A DNA stretch of 64,000 bases from Sphingobacterium nematocida (GTDB lineage Bacteria; Bacteroidota; Bacteroidia; Sphingobacteriales; Sphingobacteriaceae), in assembly GCF_900168125.1 (NCBI RefSeq), contig NZ_FUZF01000003.1, positions 62,001-126,000 on the forward strand. The letters are read 5' to 3'. Below the pieces are notes generated by a model. That model had not been told where the DNA came from, ran no database searches, and saw nothing but the letters and a program-made list of their open reading frames with translations. This document shows, piece after piece, positions 28,060-36,264 of this stretch (position 1 is its first letter; every line of letters starts with the position of its first letter). The translations under genes were made by a program, and so were the position numbers.

Positions 28060-28088
28060 AAAAAGGGAGCTTTATAAGCTCCCTTTTT
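28060..28088. terminator. Bidirectional terminator between purH and the NhaC-type antiporter gene
   Basis: AAAAAGGGAGCTT pairs with AAGCTCCCTTTTT across a very short loop, between convergent genes. Confidence 0.85.
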
Positions 28089-28093
28089 TATGT

Positions 28094-29437
28094 CTAATCG
28101 GTGATATTACTTTTTGTTCGCTTCGAAAAAACAATAAATAACAACGTTGCAATACCTGTTAAAAATGGGTAGTATAAATATTGTATTAGCTCAAACGGAG
28201 GCAAAGCGGGTTTTCCACTACCACCTTCAAAAACAGCTGCTGAAGCAGCTAATGCAGCAAGTATCTGGGCTCCATAAGGAATTACCCCTTGTATAAAACA
28301 TGAAGTCGTATCCAAGATACTAGCAACCCTCTTAGGATTCAGGGAAAATTTATTCGATATTTCTTTTGCAATTGGCCCTACAATCACAATTGTAATTGTA
28401 TTATTAGCGAGGGCCAAATTCACAAGTGCAGTCAATATACCAATCCCCAGCTCTGCACCTTTAGGCGACCGTATCTTTCCAAGAATTGTATTCAGCAAAT
28501 AATCGATCCCACCGTTAAATCGGATCACGCCAACCACTCCCCCTATAACTAAACAGAGTAAACTAAGTTCAAACATACTGGCAAAACCTTGGTTGACACT
28601 GGCAACACTCTCTAGCAAACTAATATCTCCCGTCAGCAAACCAATACATAATGCGACTAAAACACCAACACCTAAAGTCCAAATAACCTGCAACCCAAAT
28701 ATTGCCAAAAGAAAAACAACAAGATAAGGGACTATCTTTATCAATTCATAATCAGCAACACTCAATGTACTTATCTTCTGCTCGAACTGCAATCCTAAGA
28801 AATAATAGATCACAGATACCAAGACCGCCACGGGAAAAACAATTGCAAAATTCACTTTAAATTTATCCCGCATACCAACATTTTGTGTGCGTGTAGCGGC
28901 AATAGTTGTATCCGAGATAAAGGACAGATTGTCCCCAAACATTGCGCCGCCTACTACAGCAGCCAAGGCTAGTGCCATTATACCTGGGATATGTGATTCA
29001 AACCCCACCGCTATTGGGGCTAAAGCAACTATAGTTCCAACAGAAGTACCTAATGAAATAGAAATAAAACAAGAGATCAAAAAGATACCCGAAATTATGA
29101 AGCCAGGTGACACGTACGTTAGCGCAAAATTAACAGTGGAAGAAATTGCTCCTATTGAATTAGATATACTGCCGAAAGCTCCTGCTAACAAGAAAATAAG
29201 AATCATGACCAATATATTCTCATCACCGGATCCCAAAGAGAAATGTTTTAATTTATCAGCAAAGGACTTCTTTGGATACTGAATAAAAGCAATAAACAGA
29301 CTCAGTACAAAAACGACAAGCACCGGAACCGCATAAAAGTCTTTCAAATAAAGAGACGTTGAAAAATAAATCAATACAAATGCTAGCAATGGCAATAGAG
29401 CCCAAGCCTTACTATACTCCTTTTGTTTATTATTCAT
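28094..29437 (-). CDS. Na+/H+ antiporter NhaC family protein
   Basis: A 447-residue inner-membrane transporter with about 11-12 hydrophobic segments. Features typical of the NhaC family: SISLGTSVGTIVALAPIAVGF, GGAMFGDNLSFISDTTIAATRTQNVGMRDKFK (conserved Asp residues in a membrane re-entry region), LALANNTITIVIVGPIA, and a DTTSCFIQGVIPYGAQIL motif. It is expected to exchange sodium for protons, although some NhaC relatives carry organic acids or amino acids. Upstream of the start lies an unusual composite hairpin repeat and then a TAATTTTG box (29648-29655). The mRNA leader would therefore be about 205 bases and highly structured. Confidence 0.88.
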   Translation of the reverse strand: MNNKQKEYSKAWALLPLLAFVLIYFSTSLYLKDFYAVPVLVVFVLSLFIAFIQYPKKSFADKLKHFSLGSGDENILVMILIFLLAGAFGSISNSIGAISSTVNFALTYVSPGFIISGIFLISCFISISLGTSVGTIVALAPIAVGFESHIPGIMALALAAVVGGAMFGDNLSFISDTTIAATRTQNVGMRDKFKVNFAIVFPVAVLVSVIYYFLGLQFEQKISTLSVADYELIKIVPYLVVFLLAIFGLQVIWTLGVGVLVALCIGLLTGDISLLESVASVNQGFASMFELSLLCLVIGGVVGVIRFNGGIDYLLNTILGKIRSPKGAELGIGILTALVNLALANNTITIVIVGPIAKEISNKFSLNPKRVASILDTTSCFIQGVIPYGAQILAALAASAAVFEGGSGKPALPPFELIQYLYYPFLTGIATLLFIVFSKRTKSNITD

Positions 29438-29455
29438 ATGTAAATAAATGTCTTT

Positions 29456-29627
29456 TAACGGCCATTAACTTGTTCCGATTGTCTTCGACGAGCTCCTTAC
29501 GTCGGTTTATCGGAATGGAATATCCAAAGTATTTTCACGCATATCTGTGCACTCTGTACTACATGGATATTTCATCGGTTTACAACCTGTTTCTTATCTG
29601 TCATTAACTTGTCCCGACTAGCCGGGA
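29456..29627 (-). repeat. Composite hairpin repeat, copy A, in the leader of the antiporter gene
   Basis: Reading on the minus strand from the promoter to the gene: a short hairpin (29627-29612, TCCCG/CGGGA) followed by ACAAGTTAATGAC; then a second hairpin (29571-29565 with 29525-29519, AATATCC arms); then a larger hairpin (29515-29473, outer stem ATCGGAA/TTCCGAT, inner stem GACG/CGTC) again followed by ACAAGTTAATGG. The 59 bases at 29464-29522 match 51602-51660 with only three differences. It ends about 19 bases before the antiporter start. The spacer also contains a 22-codon ATG frame (29575-29507). Confidence 0.85.
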
Positions 29628-29647
29628 GGGTATACTGAAATTGCACA

Positions 29648-29655
29648 CAAAATTA
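29648..29655 (-). promoter_or_regulatory. Putative -7 box upstream of repeat copy A and the antiporter gene
   Basis: The minus strand reads TAATTTTG about 20 bases before the first hairpin unit. The same octamer stands in the same place before repeat copy B. Confidence 0.45.
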
Positions 29656-29752
29656 CAATTCATATACGATATATGATACAATATAAACTATAATACAACG
29701 TGTGGCACACTGTTTGCAAGTGAACTTTCACTATTTAAACAAACTTAATATT

Positions 29753-29845
29753 ATGAGAAAGCTTTCTTATACCACTTTCTTACTGCTACTCTTTGTTGCA
29801 TTTGTCTTGATATTTGCGACAACATGTATTGGCGGACTTAATTAG
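29753..29845 (+). CDS. Tiny hydrophobic protein (30 residues)
   Basis: An ATG frame of 31 codons including the stop. It encodes an N-terminal MRKLSYTT, one hydrophobic stretch of about 14 residues (FLLLLFVAFVLIFA, 9-22) and a short tail, ATTCIGGLN, with a single cysteine. The frame is followed within nine bases by a strong terminator hairpin, which supports a real transcript ending here. No clean TAnnTTTG box was found; CACTGTTTG (29728-29736) is only a partial match. It could be a single-span membrane peptide or a small toxin-like peptide; I cannot assign a function. The GC pattern is like that of its surroundings. Confidence 0.5.
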   Translation: MRKLSYTTFLLLLFVAFVLIFATTCIGGLN

Positions 29846-29853
29846 GGGAATAG

Positions 29854-29883
29854 AAAAAGGGGTAGTAAAGACCACCCCTTTTT
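29854..29883. terminator. Bidirectional terminator between the tiny hydrophobic gene and agcS
   Basis: AAAAAGGGGT pairs with ACCCCTTTTT, with flanking T-runs on both strands. It directly abuts the agcS stop codon. Confidence 0.8.
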
Positions 29884-31362
29884 CTATTTTTCCCAAAAAT
29901 CTGCATTTTTAATACCAAGTTCTTTCGGATTGAATTCAGGATCTTCAATTCCCTGCTTTCTCTTTGAGACATAGTCCTTCCATACCTTCATTGCAGTCTT
30001 GCTCATTAAGACAATAGCAATTAAGTTGACCCAAGCCATCAAACCTACACCGATATCACCTAGATCCCAAGCTAACTTCGCTGTCTTTATTGTACCAAAA
30101 TAAGTAGAGAACAAGAAGACAATCCGCAATATCCAGATGACCATCTTTTTATTCTTACCCTTCACAATATAAGCTACATTAGTTTCCGCGTAATAATAAT
30201 AAGCCATGATCGTAGTGAAAGCAAAGAAGAACAAAGCTATCGCCACGAACTGATTACCAAATCCTGGAAAGTGGTGTGAGACTGCCGCCTGTGTAAATCC
30301 ATCGGCAGCTATCCCTGGAATATTCTCTTTCAATAAAGAGATTGCATGGCCAGACTGATCAAATCCCTCAGCAACATTGTACATACCGGTAAACAAGATC
30401 ATCAAAGCAGTCGCTGTACAGACGAAGAGTGTATCTACATATACAGAGAATGCCTGCACCAATCCCTGTTGAGCAGGATGTCGCACATCCGCAGCAGCTG
30501 CCGCATGAGGAGCGGTCCCTTGACCTGCTTCATTTGAATAAATCCCTCGTTTAACCCCCCAGGCTATAGCCATTCCAACCACCCCCCCAAATGTTGCATC
30601 CATACTGAATGCTGAAGTAAAAATAAGTTTAAAAACGGCCGGAATCTGTGTAAAATTCATCCCAATGATAATCAAAGCCATTAGGATATAGGCACCAGCC
30701 ATAAAGGGTACAATAAACTCGGAGGCTTGTCCCAGCCGCTTTACTCCGCCTATAATAATAACTGTAAGCAATAGTACAACTACAATCCCAACCCAACTTA
30801 TAGTCATATCAAAATTACCTAAAGAAATTACACTGTTAGAATAGTCAAACGCATTTGTTATCGTGCCATTAATCGCATTACTCTGAACCCCTGGGAGTAG
30901 AAACCCAGTACTCACAATAGTTATCACTGCAAATAAAACCGCATACCATTTTACACCCAATCCCTTTTCTATATAATAAGCTGGTCCGCCTCTAAACTCT
31001 CCACCTTCTTTTTGCTTATAAACCTGGGCCAGTGCTGATTCTACGAACGCAGAGGCCGATCCCAAAAAGGCGATTGCCCACATCCAAAAAACAGCACCTG
31101 GGCCTCCCATAAATATTGCTGTAGCCACTCCAACGATGTTACCTGTACCTACACGTCCAGAAATAGCCAAGGCAAAAGCTTGAAATGAAGATATCCCTTC
31201 ATCTGACTTCTTCTTTTTAAAAAGAAGATTAACCATATCTTTTAAGTACCGAACTTGGAGAAATCCCGTCCGTAAAGAGAAATAAAGGCCTATCGACAAG
31301 CAGAGGTAAATAAAAAAATCGCTCCAAACATAACTTGAAATAGTAGAAATAAGATGTTCCAT
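29884..31362 (-). CDS. Alanine/glycine:cation symporter family protein (AGCS)
   Basis: A 492-residue inner-membrane transporter with about 11 hydrophobic segments. AGCS family marks: an N-terminal segment followed by SFQAFALAISGRVGTGNIVGVATAI, GGPGAVFWMW, GGEFRGGPAYYIEKGLG, AWGVKRGIYSNEAGQGTAPHAAAAA and FAFTTIMAYYYYAE. The family imports alanine or glycine with sodium or protons. The length is normal. A TACTTTTG box 87 bases upstream is the likely promoter. It ends against the hairpin shared with the tiny hydrophobic gene. Confidence 0.95.
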   Translation of the reverse strand: MEHLISTISSYVWSDFFIYLCLSIGLYFSLRTGFLQVRYLKDMVNLLFKKKKSDEGISSFQAFALAISGRVGTGNIVGVATAIFMGGPGAVFWMWAIAFLGSASAFVESALAQVYKQKEGGEFRGGPAYYIEKGLGVKWYAVLFAVITIVSTGFLLPGVQSNAINGTITNAFDYSNSVISLGNFDMTISWVGIVVVLLLTVIIIGGVKRLGQASEFIVPFMAGAYILMALIIIGMNFTQIPAVFKLIFTSAFSMDATFGGVVGMAIAWGVKRGIYSNEAGQGTAPHAAAAADVRHPAQQGLVQAFSVYVDTLFVCTATALMILFTGMYNVAEGFDQSGHAISLLKENIPGIAADGFTQAAVSHHFPGFGNQFVAIALFFFAFTTIMAYYYYAETNVAYIVKGKNKKMVIWILRIVFLFSTYFGTIKTAKLAWDLGDIGVGLMAWVNLIAIVLMSKTAMKVWKDYVSKRKQGIEDPEFNPKELGIKNADFWEK

Positions 31363-31448
31363 TAATTAAGGATAGCTGTTATAATTGTCATTTATTCTGT
31401 AAATAAAGGCATTTTTTAGGAGAAACTTGAAAAATATTCCAAAAAAGC

Positions 31449-31456
31449 CAAAAGTA
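31449..31456 (-). promoter_or_regulatory. Putative -7 box upstream of the AGCS symporter gene
   Basis: The minus strand reads TACTTTTG, 87 bases before the ATG. No -33 TTG was identified. Confidence 0.35.
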
Positions 31457-31470
31457 AACTATACAACAAA

Positions 31471-31488
31471 GGCGTTCTTTAAAACGCC
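31471..31488 (-). terminator. Weak terminator-like hairpin after recQ-kdsA
   Basis: GGCGTT pairs with AACGCC across a six-base loop, 55 bases beyond the kdsA stop codon. The T tail on the minus strand is short. Confidence 0.4.
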
Positions 31489-31542
31489 CTAATTGTTTAA
31501 AATTTTAACACCAAAACGGAAATATCACGTTATTATTTATCC

Positions 31543-32358
31543 TTATATGACAGCCTCACGTAGGCGTGTAAGTTTTTGCATCAGTCCCTCAAGCAAATCT
31601 AAGTGCAGCATATTTGCACCATCAGACTTTGCATTTGCAGGATCAGGATGCGTCTCAATAAAAAGACCATCGGCCCCCACTGCAATAGCAGCTTTAGCAA
31701 TGGTCTCGATTAAAGCCGGTTTCCCCCCAGTTACCCCTGTCGTCTGGTTAGGTTGTTGCAAAGAGTGCGTACAATCCATTACCGTAGGTACTTGAAAAGA
31801 ACGCATCACAGGGATACCTCTAAAATCTACTATCAAATCCTGGTACCCAAAAGAGTTTCCTCTATCCGTCAGGATCACCTTATCATTGCCAGAATCTTTG
31901 ACTTTATCAACAGCAAATGCCATTGACTCCGCAGATAAAAACTGTCCTTTCTTAATGTTAACCACTTTTCCAGTCTCAGCTGCTGCGGCTAACAATTCCG
32001 TCTGTCTACATAAAAATGCCGGAATCTGTAACACATCAACATAAGCTGCAGCCATCGCAGCCTCATGACTCTCATGAATATCTGTCACCGTAGGTACCCC
32101 AAACTCTCGCCCCACCTTCTCTAAAATCTTGAGAGCCTTTTCGTCTCCTATCCCTGTGAAGGAATCAATCCTTGAACGATTTGCCTTTCTATAAGACCCT
32201 TTGAAAATAAAGGGAATATTCAAAGAATCTGTGATCCGAATAATCCGCTCTGCTATTCGAAGCGCAATTTCCTCTCCTTCAATTGCACAAGGTCCAGCCA
32301 TCAAAAAGAATTGCTTGGAACCACCATTTTTAATCTCTGGCAAATATTTATCAATCAT
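31543..32358 (-). CDS. kdsA: 3-deoxy-8-phosphooctulonate (KDO-8-P) synthase
   Basis: A 271-residue enzyme that condenses phosphoenolpyruvate with arabinose-5-phosphate to KDO-8-P for lipopolysaccharide. Family motifs: GPCAIEGEE (22-30), FKGSYRKANRSR, GIGDEKAL, TDIHE and FIETHPDPANAKSDGAN. Cys24 in GPCAIE corresponds to the metal-binding cysteine of Aquifex-type class II KdsA, whereas E. coli class I has asparagine, so a metal-dependent enzyme is predicted. It starts seven bases after recQ. kdsD, which supplies arabinose-5-phosphate, is on the other side of recQ on the opposite strand. Confidence 0.95.
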   Translation of the reverse strand: MIDKYLPEIKNGGSKQFFLMAGPCAIEGEEIALRIAERIIRITDSLNIPFIFKGSYRKANRSRIDSFTGIGDEKALKILEKVGREFGVPTVTDIHESHEAAMAAAYVDVLQIPAFLCRQTELLAAAAETGKVVNIKKGQFLSAESMAFAVDKVKDSGNDKVILTDRGNSFGYQDLIVDFRGIPVMRSFQVPTVMDCTHSLQQPNQTTGVTGGKPALIETIAKAAIAVGADGLFIETHPDPANAKSDGANMLHLDLLEGLMQKLTRLREAVI

Positions 32359-32365
32359 CTTTTTC

Positions 32366-34555
32366 TTAATTTCCTAATTCTGATATAAATTTTATCCGCA
32401 TAAGTTGAATATCCTCATACGTATAGTCTACCTCTCCTAATTCAGACAACGCATCTTTGATAGAGTCAACCTCCGCTGATTTAAAATAATCATATACCTC
32501 ATCCTGTCTATCTTGATCAATCATTTCATCTACAAAATAGCCAATATTGAGTTTCGTTCCGGAATATACAATAGATTCGACTTCCTTAAGCAAATCCTCA
32601 TAGGTAATCCCTTTAGATGAAGCAATATCTTCTAAACCTATTTTTCGGTCAATATTCTGAATAATACTTACTTTCAATGCCGATTTGTTTGCAGTGCTCT
32701 TGACAATTAAATCTTGTGGTCTATCGATTCCTTTATCTTCTACATAATTCTTAATTAACTCTACAAAAGAAGCTCCAAACTTCACCGCTTTGCCTGCACC
32801 GACTCCGTGTACTTGCTTCATCTCGTCCATTGTTATGGGGTAGAGTGTACACATCTCTTCCAAAGATGGATCCTGAAAAATAACAAATGGAGGAAGAGAC
32901 TTCTGTTTCGCAATTTTCTTACGCAGATCCTTCAACATCGCCAACAGATCGGCATCAAGAGCTCCTGAGGATTGTTTTGGTTCTTCAGAACCGTCCTCAT
33001 CAGCCGCCTCCATAGGTCTATTCAAGATAAATCTAATAGCATATGGATTATTTAGATAACGTTTGCCATCTTCCGTCAGAGCGAGCAGCCCATAATGATC
33101 GATATCTTTCTTTATAAAGTCTGCAAGTTCTCCTTGTCGAATAAGTGAATTCCAATAGTTAACACCTTGTTCTTTACCGGAACCAAATAGTTTATGGTCA
33201 TCGTGTTTATATGAAGAAATCGGTTGATTATTCTGTCCTAAAAACACATTAATAATATGATGGTCATCAAATTTATCACCTTCTTCTTTGATAAAATTCA
33301 ACATTTTTATCAAATCTGCTTCAGCATCAAAATATGTCTTCTGCGCACGACAGTTATCACACATGCTATTACACCCCGTCTCGTCAAATTTTTCACCAAA
33401 ATAGTGTAATATTTGCTTACGTCGACAAACAGAAGACTCGGAGTAATCAATAACTTCTTTAAGAATCTGTGTACCTATTTCACGTTCAGATACAGGCTTA
33501 TCTTTCATGAATTTTGTCAGTTTCTCGACATCTTTCTTCGAATAGAACGATACACATACCCCTTCACCTCCGTCGCGGCCAGCACGTCCTGTCTCCTGGT
33601 AATACCCTTCCATAGACTTTGGAATATCGTGATGAATGACATAACGTACATCAGGTTTATCGATCCCCATCCCAAAAGCTATCGTAGCGACGATTACTTC
33701 AACATCTTCCATAAGGAATTTGTCTTGCGTATCAGCACGGGTCTTAGCATCCAACCCCGCATGGTATGGAAGAGCTTTAATTCCGTTAATATTTAATACT
33801 TCTGCAATCTCTTCAACCTTCTTCCGACTCAAACAGTATATGATCCCGGTCTTACCGGCATTTCCCCGAATAAATTTAACGATCTCTTTTACGACATTCT
33901 TTTTGGTTCTTACTTCATAAAATAGATTAGAACGATTGAATGATGATTTAAACAGGGTCGCATCATTCATCTGCAAGTTCTTCCGGATATCAGACTGCAC
34001 TTTAGGAGTAGCGGTCGCTGTCAATGCAATAATTGGGATATTCTCTCCTATTCCATTAATAATCGAACGTATTTTACGGTATTCTGGGCGAAAATCATGT
34101 CCCCACTCCGAAATACAATGGGCTTCATCTACTGCTACGAAGGAGACCCTAATATTTTTCAAAAACTGCACATTATCTTCCTTAGACAATGATTCAGGTG
34201 CCACGTAAAGCAACTTTGTCTTACCTTCAGTAACATCGCTTTTTACTTTCGTAATCTCTCCTTTTGTAAGGGAAGAATTTAGAAAGTGTGCGATACTATC
34301 CGTTCCTCCAAAAGCCCGTAGTTGATCCACCTGATTCTTCATCAAGGCAATCAACGGCGATATTACTATGGCTGTACCATTGCTCATCAATGCGGGTAAT
34401 TGATAGCAAATTGACTTGCCCCCTCCAGTGGGCATGATGACAAAGGTATCTTTCCTATTTAAAACATTCGTAATAATGGCTTCTTGATCCCCTTTAAATG
34501 TATCAAAACCAAAGAATTCTTGGAGATTATCGTACAAAGATTTTTCTATTTCCAT
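32366..34555 (-). CDS. recQ: ATP-dependent DNA helicase RecQ
   Basis: A 729-residue superfamily 2 helicase, longer than E. coli RecQ (609). The Walker A motif GGGKS has K47. The Walker B DEAH is at 143-146, followed by CISEWGHDFRPEYR. Motifs IV-VI include GIIYCLSRKKVEEI and YYQETGRAGRDG. The RQC zinc site has Cys residues in VCRRKQILHYF and CNSMCDNC, followed by a winged helix and an HRDC domain (about 530-610). The extra C-terminal ~100 residues resemble a helical RQC-like tail. A TAATTTTG box ends 11 bases upstream of the ATG. The gene precedes kdsA by seven bases. Confidence 0.95.
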   Translation of the reverse strand: MEIEKSLYDNLQEFFGFDTFKGDQEAIITNVLNRKDTFVIMPTGGGKSICYQLPALMSNGTAIVISPLIALMKNQVDQLRAFGGTDSIAHFLNSSLTKGEITKVKSDVTEGKTKLLYVAPESLSKEDNVQFLKNIRVSFVAVDEAHCISEWGHDFRPEYRKIRSIINGIGENIPIIALTATATPKVQSDIRKNLQMNDATLFKSSFNRSNLFYEVRTKKNVVKEIVKFIRGNAGKTGIIYCLSRKKVEEIAEVLNINGIKALPYHAGLDAKTRADTQDKFLMEDVEVIVATIAFGMGIDKPDVRYVIHHDIPKSMEGYYQETGRAGRDGGEGVCVSFYSKKDVEKLTKFMKDKPVSEREIGTQILKEVIDYSESSVCRRKQILHYFGEKFDETGCNSMCDNCRAQKTYFDAEADLIKMLNFIKEEGDKFDDHHIINVFLGQNNQPISSYKHDDHKLFGSGKEQGVNYWNSLIRQGELADFIKKDIDHYGLLALTEDGKRYLNNPYAIRFILNRPMEAADEDGSEEPKQSSGALDADLLAMLKDLRKKIAKQKSLPPFVIFQDPSLEEMCTLYPITMDEMKQVHGVGAGKAVKFGASFVELIKNYVEDKGIDRPQDLIVKSTANKSALKVSIIQNIDRKIGLEDIASSKGITYEDLLKEVESIVYSGTKLNIGYFVDEMIDQDRQDEVYDYFKSAEVDSIKDALSELGEVDYTYEDIQLMRIKFISELGN

Positions 34556-34566
34556 CTGCGCAGCTA

Positions 34567-34574
34567 CAAAATTA
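34567..34574 (-). promoter_or_regulatory. Putative -7 box of recQ
   Basis: The minus strand reads TAATTTTG, with 11 bases between the box and the recQ ATG. Confidence 0.45.
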
Positions 34575-34607
34575 GAAGGTGGTCACCTATCTAAAATTTA
34601 AATAACT

Positions 34608-34615
34608 TATTTTTG
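34608..34615 (+). promoter_or_regulatory. Putative -7 box of kdsD
   Basis: TATTTTTG covers the first base of the GTG codon at 34615, which rules that codon out as a start in mRNA from this promoter. Confidence 0.5.
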
Positions 34616-34647
34616 TGAATTGTATTATAAAAATAAGGAGATTTTCC

Positions 34648-35613
34648 GTGAAAAGCAATTCAGAAATAAAAAAAGAGGCCATCGCAGTACTAGAGCTTGA
34701 AGCTCAAGCCCTGCTGAATTTAGCAACCAAAATTAATGATGATTTTGTGCAGGTAATACACCTTATTCTAAATCTTCGTGGAAGAGTAATTCTAACTGGT
34801 ATTGGAAAGAGTGCTATCATCGCCCAAAAAATTGTTGCTACACTAAACTCTACAGGAACACCATCAATCTTTATGCATGCTGCAGACGCCATACATGGGG
34901 ACTTAGGAATAATACAAAAAGATGACTTAATCATCGCAATCTCTAAAAGCGGAAATACTCCCGAAATAAAAGTTTTAATTCCTTTTCTCAAACAAACACA
35001 AAACAAACTTGTCGGCCTTGTAGGAAATACAAAATCATACCTTGCAGAACAGTCAGACTATGTGCTAGACACCACCGTAGAAAAAGAAGCATGTCCAAAT
35101 AATCTAGCTCCCACCACAAGCACAACTGCCCAACTAGCAATGGGCGATGCATTAGCCGTATGCCTACAGACCGCAAGACAATTTACAGACCGGGACTTTG
35201 CCAAATTCCATCCGGGGGGAGCTCTTGGCAAACAACTTTATCTTAAGGTTGGTGACGTGTCTAACCTCAATGCGAAACCCTTTGTACATAAAGAGGATTC
35301 TATAAAACAACTGATAATAACCATTACAAAATATCGCTTAGGTGCAACAGCAGTTATTGATAACGAACAAATAGTAGGTATTATTACGGATGGTGATATC
35401 CGGAGAATGTTGGAAAAACACGACGATATTTCCGGGCTAAAGGCTGCCGACATCATGTCTAAAAAACCAAAAGAAATTGAAGTAAAAGAACTTGCTGCGA
35501 ATGCTTTGCATAAAATGAGAGAAAATAACATTTCTCAATTATTAATAACACAAAATGGTAAATACTCTGGTATAATACATATCCAAGACTTATTAAAAGA
35601 AGGCATAATTTAA
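34648..35613 (+). CDS. kdsD: Arabinose-5-phosphate isomerase (KpsF/GutQ family)
   Basis: A 321-residue enzyme that interconverts ribulose-5-phosphate and arabinose-5-phosphate for KDO synthesis. A SIS domain (about 25-170) has GIGKSAIIAQK, HAADAIHGDLG and SKSGNTPEI. TTSTTAQLAMGDALA and FHPGGALGK follow, and two CBS domains occupy about 200-320. I chose the GTG at 34648 because AAGGAG stands seven bases before it. The upstream in-frame GTG at 34615 overlaps the TATTTTTG promoter box. It is divergent from recQ-kdsA, placing two successive KDO enzymes around one intergenic region. Confidence 0.92.
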   Translation: MKSNSEIKKEAIAVLELEAQALLNLATKINDDFVQVIHLILNLRGRVILTGIGKSAIIAQKIVATLNSTGTPSIFMHAADAIHGDLGIIQKDDLIIAISKSGNTPEIKVLIPFLKQTQNKLVGLVGNTKSYLAEQSDYVLDTTVEKEACPNNLAPTTSTTAQLAMGDALAVCLQTARQFTDRDFAKFHPGGALGKQLYLKVGDVSNLNAKPFVHKEDSIKQLIITITKYRLGATAVIDNEQIVGIITDGDIRRMLEKHDDISGLKAADIMSKKPKEIEVKELAANALHKMRENNISQLLITQNGKYSGIIHIQDLLKEGII

Positions 35614-35706
35614 ACCAGAAATACGATATTGTAGTCCGATACAAACATTTAATGTAAAAATATTGTTGTTAAAGGCCGCTATCAAATTATCTTAAAATAA
35701 AACAAT

Positions 35707-35714
35707 TACTTTTG
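35707..35714 (+). promoter_or_regulatory. Putative -7 box of the DUF1573 gene
   Basis: TACTTTTG matches TAnnTTTG, 59 bases before the ATG. Confidence 0.4.
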
Positions 35715-35773
35715 GCATATCTATTGAAGAGAGTTAAGAATATTTAGCGTACAAAACTATATAATTAAAAAAT

Positions 35774-36148
35774 ATGAAAAAGTTATTAAATATAGCAACA
35801 GTCTTAATTGCTTTCATCTCATTATCAGCGATGGCTGTCGCCGTTGGAGAATTCAAATTTGAGAAAGAGACACACGATTTCGGGACTATACCTTTTAATA
35901 AGCCTGCGAGCTACGAATTCGTATTCAATAATACAGGAGACGCTCCGATTATTGTATCTGAAGTCGCTCCATCTTGTGGATGTTCTGTAGCTGATTTTTC
36001 AAAAGCTCCGATAAAACCAGGTGATTCTGGCAAGATCAAAGTTACATACAATGCAGCTACTAAGGGTCCCTTTACGAAATCTTTTACTGTTAAATCAAAC
36101 ACGAAGACGCCCGTAAAGACTTTAACTGTAAAAGGTAACGTTGAATAA
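35774..36148 (+). CDS. DUF1573 domain protein, exported
   Basis: A 124-residue protein with a signal peptide (about 1-22) and one DUF1573 beta-sandwich domain. Family marks are HDFGTIPFNKPASYEFVFNNTG, the PSCGCSVADFSKAPIKPGDSGKI motif with its CGC pair, and a final VKGNVE strand. DUF1573 is an Ig/ASPM-SPD-2-Hydin-like fold very common in Bacteroidota and of unknown function. There is no lipobox, so it is probably periplasmic or secreted. A strong terminator follows, so it looks monocistronic. Confidence 0.88.
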   Translation: MKKLLNIATVLIAFISLSAMAVAVGEFKFEKETHDFGTIPFNKPASYEFVFNNTGDAPIIVSEVAPSCGCSVADFSKAPIKPGDSGKIKVTYNAATKGPFTKSFTVKSNTKTPVKTLTVKGNVE

Positions 36149-36172
36149 AAAAAGAAACTAAAAAGCATATAG

Positions 36173-36205
36173 AAAGCCGTAACAGATCGAAATCGTTACG
36201 GCTTT
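36173..36205 (+). terminator. Terminator after the DUF1573 gene
   Basis: AAAGCCGTAAC pairs with GTTACGGCTTT, followed by a run of T. Confidence 0.85.
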
Positions 36206-36224
36206 TTTATACCCTCTCTTTTTG

Positions 36225-36232
36225 TATCTTTG
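36225..36232 (+). promoter_or_regulatory. Putative -7 box of the aminotransferase gene
   Basis: TATCTTTG, the most frequent form of the box in this window, lies 32 bases before the ATG at 36265. Confidence 0.5.
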
Positions 36233-36264
36233 TACACCATTTTAATACATTAAACTATAGTTAT

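Noticed and set aside
29359..29607. An 82-codon plus-strand frame across the antiporter start and repeat copy A
   Set aside because: It runs through the antisense of the hairpin repeat and a real gene start. Composition is non-coding in appearance and no promoter points to it.
29456..29627. Composite repeat as a mobile element end or CRISPR
   Set aside because: No transposase, target-site duplication or long terminal inverted repeat was seen, and the units are not separated by unique spacers of constant length.
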